Shown: positions 46,251-58,029 of the stretch, in pieces | Layout: every line of letters starts with the position of its first letter | Position numbering within the stretch: the first letter of the stretch is position 1 | Assembly: GCF_040869045.1 (NCBI RefSeq) | Contig: NC_090324.1 | Span: 55,457,346 to 55,521,345 of the forward strand | DNA from: Eurosta solidaginis | Taxonomy: Eukaryota > Arthropoda > Insecta > Diptera > Tephritidae | DNA: 64,000 nucleotides | Direction of reading: 5' to 3' | The notes under the pieces: generated by a model | Databases searched by the model: none | The model's input: the letters and a program-made list of their open reading frames with translations, nothing else | Told to the model about the DNA's origin: nothing | Made by a program: the position numbers and the translations under genes

Positions 46251-49202
46251 TGTAATGAACCAGTCGCATCATGCCTCCGTTGGCTCCCTCATAGTGCGCC
46301 ATCTAAGCAAAGAAGCTGGCCTCATTAACGTTTGTCATTCCAGCCACAGACTTCTTCACTTAGACAATTGTCCAGCTTGCTTGGCACTGAATTATGGAAC
46401 CTCAGGTCTGCTATGCAATAGCTCTCCGAGTGGGTATAGGGTTTAAGGAGCGGGTACTCTGTTTGCTACAGCCGGCTTGCTCCTACATTGACTTTTACCT
46501 CGGTTTCTCATAAAAAAAAATCAAACAGAGATTTACTAAACAAAGTTACATTTTGAGGCCGTCGAAGGGTTAGGCTCATCCAAATAAAACAATACCCAAA
46601 AGAATGTATCAAATTTACTACGGAAATGAATAAGTAAAGCGTTAACTAATACACAAAACTACCTGCCACGCGTTGCATCGTTTGGGGTTCTTCCGGCAGA
46701 GGTGGAAGGCTAAGCTGTCGTTGCCCTCCCGTCTTCACCCACCCAACCTGCTAAATAATAGTAAAAGTTGTTCTCTTAGCCCACACATACTCACCATTGC
46801 ACCTACCACAAATATCCAATAAAAGTTAAACCTTCATTTTTCTCCTTTTACAAATCCTTAAATTTTAATCAAAGTTTCTTCAATCATACATTTCGTTGTT
46901 TCTATATCTACTACTACGATAGACTTGTATTTTTATTTTCGCATTTATTACTTTGTGCTATATGTATTTATGTACATATATGTTAACCTACCTAAACTGT
47001 TCCTTACATCATTTATGTTAGCTTACATTTCAACAGGTTGATCGAAATCGAATTCTCTATATTGCATTTTTATTTCGAAGTCTCTCAATTACACAAAAAA
47101 TAAGTTCACAAATTTACAAAATAATATATATAAATTAATTCTCTTGATAAGAAGAAAACATTTCTCTGGTTTCTATGATTTCTTTGCATTCTCCAAAATT
47201 ATTCTCATCTCTTATCCCTAGTCAAACATGTTAATTTGAGATTTCCTCACTACATACAATTTAAACAAAAGTCGCTCAGTTTATAAATTCTCTTGTTACC
47301 CTACTACTAATTCAAAAAAAAAACAATGTTATTTCTCAATACTATTTTTCTCGCACTCCACATAATACATATAACCTGAGATCTCTGTACTTACATATTT
47401 AACATATTTTCAAACATATTTATACATCGCTCTCAGTTTGCGAGTGAGCGAGAAGCACCGCTTGCACTTAATACGCAGTATGTTAACTTAATACGCAGTA
47501 TGTTGCGCTCTCATATGCTCACAACACTTAGAATTAATTGAGTTGGTACATGGAGAACCAACAACGAAAGAAAATTGAAATTAATGAGCAGCTGAGTATG
47601 GGAAGTTAGAAAACATATTTATGCAAATGAAATTCTCTTTCAATTAAGAGAAGGAAAGCAAAAAAACAATATTTAGCAGAAAATCGAAATTATGTGAACG
47701 TTGTAACATAGCCTTCTTGCAACATAATCTGATTAAACGATGTTACATGGCCCAATTAACAGAGCAGCACAAAAGAAATAAACAAAAGAAATTCAAAACC
47801 TACTGCAAAATTTGTTAAAGTTCCAAAAATGAAGTCTTGTTATTAATACATTTTTTTCCTTTGTACTATTTTTATCGTCAAATTTCTTGTGGAATTTTGT
47901 GACGATGTTAACCCCTCAAGTGGTGCAAATAAAAACATGAATTGGTTGAATGAATATAGATATACAGACCGGTTAATTTTTACGAAAATAACTTATTTTT
48001 TTCCTTTCATTAAGGTGATCATTTTAAAGAAAAGAAAACTATGAGTCCAACATTCATCGCACACAAAAGAAAAATTTAAAAATTATATAATTTTATAACG
48101 ATTTAACAAAGAAACCAGCTATTTGGATTAGCTAATTTCATCGCTCTTTTTCAATTAATGAATGATCCAATTCAAACAAAGGAATTAATTATAACGTTTT
48201 TTTTTTTTGGTTAATCAATAACTAACAGGTCTGTTATATGTACATGTGTCAAAAGATGAGGCACTTGCCGATTCATCCTCCTTCCGCTGGCCAGTTGATG
48301 GAGTGTTGACGTTTGTGGCTATAAAATTTTTGGGAAGAAAACACAATCACTTTTTTATTTAGCAACTTTTTCCTAACATACCCATTTGTGGTATGTTTTC
48401 TTGGGCTTTTGGACTCGCTCGCTCGGCCACATTCAAATTTTTACAATATATTTTTATAATATATTTTTTTTGTGTATGTGTTAGAGAGCCTAAGAACCTA
48501 CATAAATTTTAATTTTTCTTTTACTTTTGTTGTTTTTTTTTTTTGTTTAGTAAATCCTACAAACTACAAAAACCAAAATATTTAGCCGCTATGCCTCCTG
48601 ATCCTGGAAACTCCTGCCGACGTTAGGGACTCCGACGTGTAATTCTGCCTCATTTCCTTGAAAAAAAATCCTTCCTCTTGATATGATTATTTTTATAGTA
48701 AGTACGCAAATTATTTCTAGATAGGTAAATTGTTTCTTGCGCTACTCAAAACTTCGGTAAGTTTCTAGTTTACAAAAAATGTTTGTTCATTTATGTTCCG
48801 TGTTATTTTTTTCTTCGATTTTTCAAAGTTCAAAAAAATTTTTTTTTCCATCTTCTTATAAAGTTTTACTTTTTTTCTTTCAATTTAAAGTTTTTTTTCT
48901 TTTAAATTTTTTTTTTTGCCTTTTCCGTTCAAAAAAAAATTCCCTTTTTTAGATTTTTCAATATTTTCGTCCTTATTTTCTTCTGTGTCCGAACTTCAAA
49001 TCTGCCTTTTCATAACTTTTCCATTCTTTGTTTCCGTGTGGACGTTTTCCGAAATTCAAGATTTTTCATTTCTTCTTGACTTTGACTTTTTTGTACACAG
49101 TCAAACTTCCACATAACAAAATTTCCTTAGGTTTTTTTTTCAATTTTTTCAAATTTTTTTTTTTTGTTTTTGGATAACTTTTCGCTTCACTTTAGTTGTT
49201 CC
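46251..49202 (-). repeat. Element G 3' LTR (at least 2,952 bp)
   Basis: This stretch matches 56109-61995 (less the HINE) end to end, on the other side of element G. The low end TGTAATGAACCAG corresponds to the end next to the PBS of the 5' LTR, so the LTR ends GGTTCATTACA on the minus strand. The high end is unknown because the 5' copy is cut at 61995; the LTR may continue toward about 50100. It includes a 101-bp segment (47823-47923) also found inverted at 50340-50440, and very T-rich DNA after 48780. Open frames inside it are chance. Confidence 0.8.
47823..47923 (+). repeat. Inverted repeat arm 1 (101 bp, in LTR of G)
   Basis: Exact reverse complement of 50340-50440; begins CCAAAAATGAAGTC and ends CCCCTCAAGTGG. 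The corresponding LTR segment at about 57651-57751 differs by two bases. Confidence 0.9.
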
Positions 49203-50339
49203 TTTGTTTCGAAACTTAATCTTTTAATATTTTTGGTTTTGTTCTTATTAAGGTAATGGAATATTCAAGCTTCCTACTCATTAAATTTATTTTTTTTTTT
49301 GGTTTTTCACTGATTAACTTTTCTCAAATATTTTTTTTTTTTTGTATAACTTTTCGGTTCACTTTTATACATAAACCTTCCCCTTTTTTTGTTAAATTTT
49401 ATACAAAAATATCGTTTTCGTCAGTTTTCAAAGTTTCACTTTTACTTTAAAAATAAATTTTTTCTTAGTTTGAGGCGGTGCACGGTGGGGATAAACTTTT
49501 GTTTGATTAGTAAAAATAATATTATTTAATTTTCCAAAAAGAGTTTTTTTTTCTTTCTTTTATACAGTTGCTCACGAATTCATAAAATTTTAGTTTCTTT
49601 CTTCACTTTTGATAAATTTTTACATAAAACAATTTTTTTTTCAAAGTTCACTGTCAGATCTTAATTTTTATCAACTTTAAAAATTTGTTTTATTAGTTTT
49701 GCATAGAAGAGATTTCAACGTATCCCTTGATTTTATTATATTTCATTTTTTTTCCGGACAACCGAACGTCTTTAAACTCCTTCAGTAACTGACTTGTCCA
49801 ACTTTTTGCTATCCGTTTCCAAGCTCGGTAACCGCCGCAATTAAGCCACTTGCTCTCCAAAAAAAATTGTTTGCGAACTATTTTCTATTAAAAAAAATAT
49901 TTACGAGCTATTTTTCCCCGTTAATCGCTGTTTTCGAACTATTTTCCTTTGTGTAGTTTTTGTATTTTCAGTCTCTTCCAACCTATAGAATTTATATTTT
50001 TCTCCCATACTTGCCGCGGTTATTTTTTTTTTCTTTTTTTTTTAATAAGCAATCTCTCACACAATTTCTGCAACATTTTTCTACAATACTCCCACAGTGT
50101 AAGCCCTGCTGTTATGATACCTGTTACCATCTGTTCCCTCTTCTGTTATTAGAACTTATGTTTGAACTCATTAATGTAACATTAACTTGAACTTCGAAAC
50201 TGCTCCTATGCTGTTAAACCATCTATTTGGGCTTGCCCTGTTAACATCATACAGGTTTGCTATACCTCTTACTAATATACAAGAAGCATTTCCTATGGCT
50301 ACCGGAAATAGAATGTTTATGTCTGGCGGATATCTGTCA
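49203..50339 (-). other. T-rich DNA, probably start of G LTR / 3' untranslated region
   Basis: Strongly T-rich on the plus strand, with many T-runs. Small frames (49256-49450, 49949-50190) reflect Phe/Leu/Ser-rich chance translation. CAATACTCCCACA near 50088-50100 could be the LTR 5' end (TGTGGGAGTATTG on the minus strand), but this cannot be checked here. The minus frame 50374-50171 has no recognised homology. Confidence 0.45.
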
Positions 50340-50440
50340 CCACTTGAGGGGTTAACATCGTCACAAAATTCCACAAGAAATTTGACGATAAAAATAGTAC
50401 AAAGGAAAAAAATGTATTAATAACAAGACTTCATTTTTGG
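50340..50440 (-). repeat. Inverted repeat arm 2 (101 bp, 3' of G pol)
   Basis: Perfect reverse-complement partner of 47823-47923, located between the pol stop and the presumed LTR start. The arms are 2.4 kb apart. Confidence 0.9.
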
Positions 50441-50584
50441 CGGAAACTCACAACACAGATCGTTTGCTCCTGCTGATATGGATCCAGAGAAGAAACGGTC
50501 TGAAAGCACAAAAATCATAATATTTGAGTATAAAATTACCATACCAGGGAGAGTAAAAAAAATGATATCATAACTGTGACTAAT

Positions 50585-51640
50585 TTACCACAAATCTTTT
50601 GCATGATATGTTCCTACGACTTTGCCATCTAGGTCTTCCAAAAGGTAAAAGCAATTTCCTTCACGGCTTTGACCCTCGCTTTTACTCCAGTAGGTGCTAG
50701 CTTAGCATTAAAGTTTTGGCTAGATTGATCTGTGCAAAGTTTCGACGCGTTACTATTTGACCTTTAATCCGACTGCGCAGATTATACGAGTTGGCGTTTC
50801 GGAGATGAGCTTTCTCCAGATTTTTCTTTATTACTTCCCGTATTAACTGAAAATTGTCGCTACGCTCCAGTTTTACCGTATTGTCACTAATTAGATTCAG
50901 ATTCCGCAGAAGCTTATAATCAGCAGCGTGTGTAATCATGTGCTGTCCAAACACTGCGAAATATGGCGTATAACCTAAAGATTGGTGCAAGCTGTTTCGG
51001 AGCGCACAATTAATGCTGCTGGTAAATGCATCCCAATATCGCTGATCTTTTCGTATGTAGCTTCTTAGGGCTTCGTTGATGGATTTGTTAACTCGCTCAG
51101 AGGCATTAGACTGAGGGGAATAAACAGCTGTTGTGATGTGGGAGACACCATATTTTTGCAAGAAATGCTCAAACTCTTTGCTTTTAAACAGGCTACCATT
51201 GTCGGTTACGACACTTTCGGGAATACCAAAGCAATCAAAAATATTCTCTTTCAAATATTCTATTATTAAATTCGATGTAAACTTCTTTACTGGCTTCAAA
51301 AATACGAACTTCGTGAGATGATCCAGTACAATTAGCAAGCCAATGTTACCTTTTTTGGAACGCGGAAATGGTCCTATCAAGTCCATATATAAAATTTGAA
51401 AAGGCCTATCTGAAACGATTGCTGTCCCATTGGTGGTCGTAGTGGCTTTGATGGTGTTTTCGACGTTTGACAGCTCTCGCAGTTCAGTACATATTCGCGT
51501 ATCTGTATGACCATGCCGGGCCAATAGAACCGACGTCTAATACGTTCTATCGTTTTTGCTATCCCGCCACGCGCTGCTGATGGTTGCTCGTGGGCAGCAG
51601 AAATCAAATTGTGACGTAATTCTGTAGGCACATATAATTT
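50585..51640 (-). pseudogene. pol: Element G integrase
   Basis: Minus strand. HHCC finger and core start are in the 51631-51377 frame (AAHEQPSAARGGIAKTIERI, CESCQTSK), with a frameshift near 51450. The 51524-50697 frame gives YMDLIGPFPRSKKG (Asp), VVTDNGSLFKSKEF (Asp), SNASERVNKSINEAL (Glu) and the C-terminal AHLRNANSYNLRSR. After another shift the end reads LLEDLDGKVVGTYHAKDLW and stop at 50585. All three catalytic acids are kept. The type fits Osvaldo/Ulysses-like Ty3 elements. Confidence 0.88.
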
Positions 51641-52739
51641 CCACGCATTGTCATCAGTATCGCTGTTCCCAGTTGCGAATTCGGTACGATGATAAATGTA
51701 CCCGTCATGACTTAGAAGTCCGGCAAATTTGAGAACTGAAACCGAAGTTTTAATTCCTCATATTCAGGCGAGTTAAAGGCATCGGAGCCTAAATCAATTT
51801 CCGGTAAGACTGGAAGTTCTATTACATGAATTTCGGATTCTGGCACGTCCTCGTACATTCGAGACACGGCATCTGCGATTACGTTCTCACTTCCTTTTTT
51901 GTGCTCAATTGAAAAGTTGAAGCCTTGCAGTTTTATGGCCCACCTCGCTAGTCTCCCGCTAAGATCCTTTTGTTGCATGAGCCAACGCAAACTAGCATGA
52001 TCGGTCACAACCTTGAACTCCATCCCCTCAATATACATTCTAAACTTTTTATTGCAAGAACAACGGCTAGACACTCAAGCTCTGTCACTGAATAATTCCG
52101 CTGCACTTTGTTCAGCTTCTGGGACATGTATGCTATAGGTCGTTCTTGACCGTTCTCATCTTCCGGCATCAAACATGCTCCTACTCCTACTTGACTAGCA
52201 TCACATTGTAAAATAAAATATTTGTTATAGTTGGGGTGTATTAATATGGGTGCTGAAGTCAATTTTTCTTTGAGTTCCTCGAAAGCTTGCTGGGCCTCTG
52301 AGTTCCACACAAACTGCTTTTTCTTTGAGAGTAGCTCAGTTTAATGAAAAGTCGTCGAAGCATAATCATCAATAAATCTACTGTACCATCCGGGCATGCC
52401 AAGGAATCTCCGAAGTTGACGTACAGTCTTCGGAATAGGGTAATTCTGAATTGCAGAAATCTTTTCTTTGTCTACCTGGAGAGATCCCTTCCCCACTACA
52501 AAATCTAAATAGTTGACTTGGCTTAGACAAAATTTACTCTTTTGATTATTAATAGTCAAGCCAGCCTTTCGCAATAATGCGGAGACTTCGGACAAGTGGA
52601 CCAAATGTTCATTAAATGAAGACGACAGTACTAATAAATCATCCAAATATACGAAAACGTGATTTTTCAAGTTATATGGTATCACTTTATCCATAAGTCT
52701 ACACATAGTTTGTGGCGCGTTGCACAATCCAAAAGGCAT
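51641..52739 (-). pseudogene. pol: Element G RT palm/thumb and RNase H
   Basis: Minus strand. RMPFGLCNAPQTMCRLMDKV, then FVYLDDLLVLSSSF (intact YLDD) and PIPKTVRQLRRFLGMPGWYS (52739-52341). RNase H: YFILQCDASQVGVGACL, YSVTELECLAVVLAI (52310-52005), then FKVVTDHASLRWLM and VIADAVSRMYED (52074-51712). Frame breaks lie at about 52345 and 52060. The linker to integrase follows from 51711. Confidence 0.9.
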
Positions 52740-53625
52740 CCTTTTGAATTGGTACAGTGGCCTGTTAGGAACGGTAAAGGCAGTCTTTTCCCGTGATTGC
52801 TTTTCAAGACCAATTTGCTAGAAGGCATATTTCCAATAATCCCTCAATAATGGGAATGGGATATGCATCCTTTAACGTTACCTCGTTTAATTTGCGCGAA
52901 TCTAAGCAGAACCGAACCTTTCCAGGTTTGACAATTAACACTCCTGGTGAAGACCACGCCGAACTTGGAGCTTCTTCTATCACTCCTAGTTCCAACATTC
53001 TATCTATTTCCTGGCATAGCATTTCCTCTACGGCTGGAGATATCGGATAAAATCTCTGCTCTATGGGTTTTGCATCTCCTGTATCTATGACATGCTCCAC
53101 TAACTTGGTTAATCCTAGTCCCTCTCTCTCGAATTTAGGAAATGATTCTATTATAATCTCTAATTGCCTTTGTTGCTGGGTATTCAGAGACGCCACTCCC
53201 TCGGAATTAGTTTCTAATGTATTTATGTGACCGCCTTGGTTTTCAATCTTTACTTTTATATCGAACTCATTCCAAAAATCCATACCGCAAATGGCTGATT
53301 CAGTTATTGATGGGACAATCAAAAATTCTATGTGCTTAATTTGACCATTAACGGCTACAGTTATTATACCATTTATTTGTTGTCGCTGGCCATCAGCTGT
53401 TTTCACATAGCCACTAAAGGCTGGGGAAGTAGAATTCTGCTCTAAAATGGTTTTGGCCAACTGACCACCAATCACGCTTTTATTCGCACCGCTATCTAAT
53501 AATGCTAACACATTTTCACCTTTAATGTTAATTCGTATATAAGGCCTAATATCCGAGATTTTGTAAACAATGGCTGAGATGGTAAATTTTCGTAAACGCT
53601 TCTTTTTAGCCCAGAAATTCTTCAT
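52740..53625 (-). pseudogene. pol: Element G protease and RT fingers
   Basis: A minus-strand frame of 273 residues. Protease LALLDSGANKSVIGGQLAK keeps the Asp-Ser-Gly active site, with AICGMDFWNEFDI as the second motif. RT begins RFYPISPAVEEMLCQEIDRM, SSAWSSPGVLIVKPG, RFCLDSRKLNEVT and DAYPIPIIEGLL. Then about 25 codons, including the first catalytic Asp of RT (DLKDAF in the family), are deleted. A different frame resumes at QIGLEKQSREKTAF. This copy therefore lacks a working polymerase. Confidence 0.9.
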
Positions 53626-53766
53626 TCGTCGTGCCGAACGCGAAAAAATTTCAGCGCGACGCTGGTTGTACTCGGCTAAACGGACATTATCTTATAGGGG
53701 TTAATTTTGGCTGGCAAGATAGTTTGGGAATCATGTCGTTGGAGTTGACAAGGCTTTTGCTGTTAT

Positions 53767-55272
53767 TTACATCCGAGGCTGGTGGTTCGGATATCCTCTT
53801 CTGCGGACATCCTGAATCGCGTTTTCCGCACCCCGATTACATTTTGGGCATGTATGTTTGTAAGTGTTTGGTTTCCCACATCCATAACAAAATATTCTTC
53901 GCACTGGGTTGGTGCAATCTTGATACCTATGGCCTAACACTTCGCAATTCCAACAGTTCAAATTTTCCACTGATATTTCGGCAACCTCCGATGAGTTGGT
54001 TGTATGCGGATCAACGCGCTCCTGAAATTCCTCAACAATTTCAGATATGTTTCTTCTAGCGGGGAAGTTTCGGATCGGGGCACTATTACTGAAATTAGAC
54101 ATGAAGTGCTCATGCCTGTGACATTCTCTTCGAAGCATCGATAAGTCGGTTATGTCCAAATGTAAAAGCTCGTATCTAAGGTCGGGTTTTAAATTCCTAA
54201 TCATTGTTTATATAAGCTCCCGGTCTGTCATGGGACTTCGAAGCCTATCATTCATGGTTAGCAACTCGTCTAAAAATTGGTCAAATGGTTCGCCGGATCT
54301 CTGTTTGCGTCTACGCATATTTTCTTTTCGGTCGTAGTCGCTCAACTGGTCCTTATATTTTTGTCTTAATCCTTCACAAATCTCCTCCCAATTTAGTCGA
54401 TCGGTTTGCCGGTGATGCCTCCAAAACCAAGCTTCCGCATTATCTGCAAAAAGCATGTGGACATATCGACAAAATACATTAAAATCTCCGTTCAAAGATT
54501 GACGTGTTAACGCATTAACTCGATATATAAAATCCTCCACCGACATATCATTTGGCTTACCAGTGAAACGAATTCGCCAATTGGAAACCATCTTTGAGAT
54601 CTTGTTAGCCTGAAATTTGCTCCTCAGAGGCAGAGGTTGACTATCACGGTACGGTCGGCTGGGCTCCTCCTCCTGATTATGTGGCATTTCCTGTGGTCGC
54701 CTTGGGGTTTCTTGAGAGGATTGGCAATAGCGATTCTCTCCTACATTTAATTGCCCCAAGAGGGTGCTCAAATTACTACCGATTTGGGTGGTTATTTGCT
54801 CGCGAAATCCAGTCAAAGATTCCTGAATCATGTTTCGAACTCTAGAATAATCTACATTACTGCTTGAAATTGGAGCAGTAGCAGTCAATCTGTGGTCGTG
54901 TCTAGGTGAACGATATGCGTTCGGTCGATTAAAATCAGTGCCAGTGGTTCGAAGTGCCTGTGTTATTGATCGAGTCGCTACTCTATTTCGGGATATAGCT
55001 CCTCCTCTGGCTCGGAATGAAGTAGTTGCTGGTGAGGCTGTCACCCCCGCTGCGCCATTAGGGCTTTGTAGATCGGACATAGTGACTGGTTCCCTGCACG
55101 AAGGACATGAGGAATTCGTTGCTATCCACCTACCTAAACATGATCGGTGAAGTATGTGCTTGCAAGGATTCTCAACACGATCCTGCGTCACACCTTCGCT
55201 TCAAATGGTGCAGATCATTTCTTCGGCTGCGTTAGTCAAATTCAATTCCTCATTGCTATGTCTCACCGCCAT
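53767..55272 (-). pseudogene. gag: Element G gag with N-terminal RING-like finger
   Basis: Minus strand. It starts MAVRHSNEELNLTNAAEEMI at 55272, then CTI-stop-SEG, where the stop TGA replaces what should be the second Cys. Next are CKHILHRSCLGRW and CPSC, a C-x2-C ... C-x-H-x3-C ... C-x2-C layout like a RING finger. A Ser/Thr/Pro-rich region follows, then the capsid (FTGKPNDMSVEDFIYRVNAL, CRYVHMLFADNAEAWFWRHH). A second nonsense codon (TAA at about 54205) comes next, and finally two zinc knuckles (CWNCEVLGHRYQDC, CYGCGKPNTYKHTC). Removing two nonsense changes would leave one long frame. Confidence 0.85.
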
Positions 55273-56082
55273 TATGAAAAAAAAATGTTTGGTATTTGTA
55301 TTGGTTGGTGTTTATATTTATATTTATATGTTAGATTTATTACACGTTTGCTTATTTTGATTTTATCTCTTTATATATTAGGTATTTTAATTTTCTTTTT
55401 TGCAACAAAAAAAATATTATTATTATCGTTATAACATATTTGTGGCATCGGAGTCTTACATGGGGGTCAGTACATGTATGTATATACTACCGGTTGAACC
55501 CAACCTTGTAACGAAATGACAGTGCAAAAACTTAATTATTTAATGGCTGCCATTTCAAGTTCGGAAAGTGGCGAGAGTCTAGTCATCAACTAAAGCAACC
55601 TCTCCACTTAATCAAAAAAACAATTATCAAGCGGTACAATTCGTGAGTAATCTACCAAGATAACCCAGTAGAAAAAAATCTCTAACGATGTCCGATATAA
55701 ATTTACGGAAACAAATATAAGGTTTTATCAAAGCTTTGATCGGGTATGACTTCGACATTAGCCAATGTCATCTATTTCGCCGAGAAAAGCATGCAAAAAC
55801 TTACGCTGATATAAAGTTCACCGGTTCATATCCGAAATCATCCAGAATATGAAAATCCAAGGCAATATCTGTAGGAGAAAAAAGAAAATTGGTCAAACTG
55901 CGTTAAAGCAATCAAAAAAAAAACTTAATGAGCTGCAAAACATACTAAAATAAAAAAAATCTTATAAAGTTCACCGGTTCATATCCGAAGTAATCCAGAT
56001 AATGACAATCCAAGGCAAAATCTTTTAAGTGATCAAAATTTGAATAAACTACAAAAAATTTGATGAACTCTTAACCTCCTCT
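55273..56082 (-). other. Element G 5' leader
   Basis: About 810 bp between PBS and gag start. It contains a direct repeat of about 60 bp (ATAAAGTTCACCGGTTCATA at 55811 and again at 55964) with a few differences. The frames at 55147-55434 are AT-rich chance. No other gene is seen. Confidence 0.6.
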
Positions 56083-56084
56083 AG

Positions 56085-56103
56085 CCCCACACGTTGGGCG
56101 CCA
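56085..56103 (-). other. Element G primer-binding site (tRNA-Lys type)
   Basis: The minus strand reads TGGCGCCCAACGTGTGGGG, nearly the tRNA-Lys primer site of Drosophila gypsy (TGGCGCCCAACGTGGGGC) with one extra base pair region. It lies five bases from the LTR end (CATTACA). Confidence 0.8.
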
Positions 56104-58029
56104 TTTTATGTAATGAACCAGTCGCATCATGCCTCCGTTGGCTCCCTCATAGTGCGCCATCTATGCAAAGAAGCTGACCTCATTAACGTTTGTCATTCCA
56201 GCCACAGACTTCTTCACTTAGACAATTGTCCAGCTTGCTTAGCATTGAATTATGGAACCTCAGGTCTGCTATGCAATAGCTCTCCGAGTGGGTATAGGGT
56301 TTAAGGAGCGGGTACTCTGTTTGCTACAGCCGGCTAGTCTACGGCGTATATGGGGGGATCTTGCTCCAACACTGACTTTTACCTCGGTTTCTCATAAAAA
56401 AAATCAAACAGAGATTTACTAAAAAAAGTTACACTTTGAGGCCATCGAAGGGTTAGGCTCATCCAAATAAAACAATACCTAAAAGAACGTATCGTTAACT
56501 AATACACACAACTACCTGCCACGCGTTGCATCGTTTGGGGTTCTTCCGGCAGAGGTGGAAGGCTAAGCTGTCGTTGCCCTCCCGTCTTCACCCACCCAAC
56601 CTGCTAAAAGAATAGTAAAAGTTGTTCTTTTAGCCCACATATACTCACTATTGCTCCTACCACAAATATCCAATAAAAGTTAAACCTTCATTTGCAAATC
56701 CTTAAATTTTAATCAAAGTTTCTTCAATCATACATTTCGTTGTTTCTATATCTACTACTACGATAGACTTGTATTTTTATTTTCGCATTTATTACTTTGT
56801 GCTATATGTATTTATGTACATATATGTTAACCTACCTAAACTGTTCCTTACATCATTTATGTTAGCTTACATTTCAACAGGTTGATCGAAATCGAATTCT
56901 CTATATTGCGTTTTTATTTCGAAGTCTCTCAATTCCACAAAAGATAAGTTCACAAATTTACAAAATCATATATATAAATTAATTCTCTTGCGCAGAAGAA
57001 AACATTGGTTTCTATGATTTCTTTACATTCTCCAAAATTATTCTCATCTCTTATCCCTAGTCAAACATGTTAATTTGAGATTTCCTCACTACATACAATT
57101 TAAACAAAAGTCGCTCAGTTTATAAATTCTCTTGTTACTCTACTACTAATTCAAAAAAAAAAAAAACAATGTTATTTCTCAATACTATTTTTCTCGCACT
57201 CAACATAATACATATAACCTGAGATCTCTGTACTTACATATTTAACATAGTTTCAAACATATTTATACATCGCTCTCTTTTTGCGAGTGAGCGAGAAGCA
57301 CCGCTTGCACTTAATACGCAGTATGTTAACTCACGATGTTGAGCTCTCATATGCTCACAACACTTAGAATTAATTGAGTTGGTACATGGAGAACCAACAA
57401 CGAAAGAAAATTGAAATTAATGAGCAGCTGAGTATGGGAAGTTAGAAAACATATTTATGCAAATGAAATTCCCTTTCAATTAAGAGAAGGAAAGCAAAAA
57501 AACAATATTTAGCAGAAAATCGAAATTATGTGAACGCTGTAACATAGCCTTCATAATCTGATTAAACGATGTTACATGGCCCAATTAACAGAGCAGCACA
57601 AAAGAAATAAACAAAAGAAATTCAAAACCTACTGCAAAATTTGTTAAAGTTCCAAAAATGAAGTCTTGTTATTAATACATTTTTTTCCTTTGTACTATTT
57701 TTATCGTCAAATTTCTTATGGAATTTCGTGACGATGTTAACCCCTCAAGTGGTGCAAATAAAAACATGAATTGGTTGAATGAATATAGATATACAGACCG
57801 GTTAATTTTTACGAAGATAACTTATTTTTTTCCTTTCATTAAGGTGATCATTTTAATGAAAAGAAAACTATGAGTCCAACATTCATCGCACACAAAAGAA
57901 AAATTTAAAAATTAAATAATTTTATAACGATTTAACAAAGAAACCAGCTAATTGGATTAGCTAATTTCATCGCTCTTTTTCAATTAATGAATAATCCAAT
58001 TCAAACAAAGGAATTAATAATAACTTTTT

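Noticed and set aside
47440..47530. Duplicated ACTTAATACGCAGTATGTT as a regulatory operator
   Set aside because: A simple 20-bp tandem duplication within the LTR that is single in the partner LTR (about 57308), so it is a recent replication slip.
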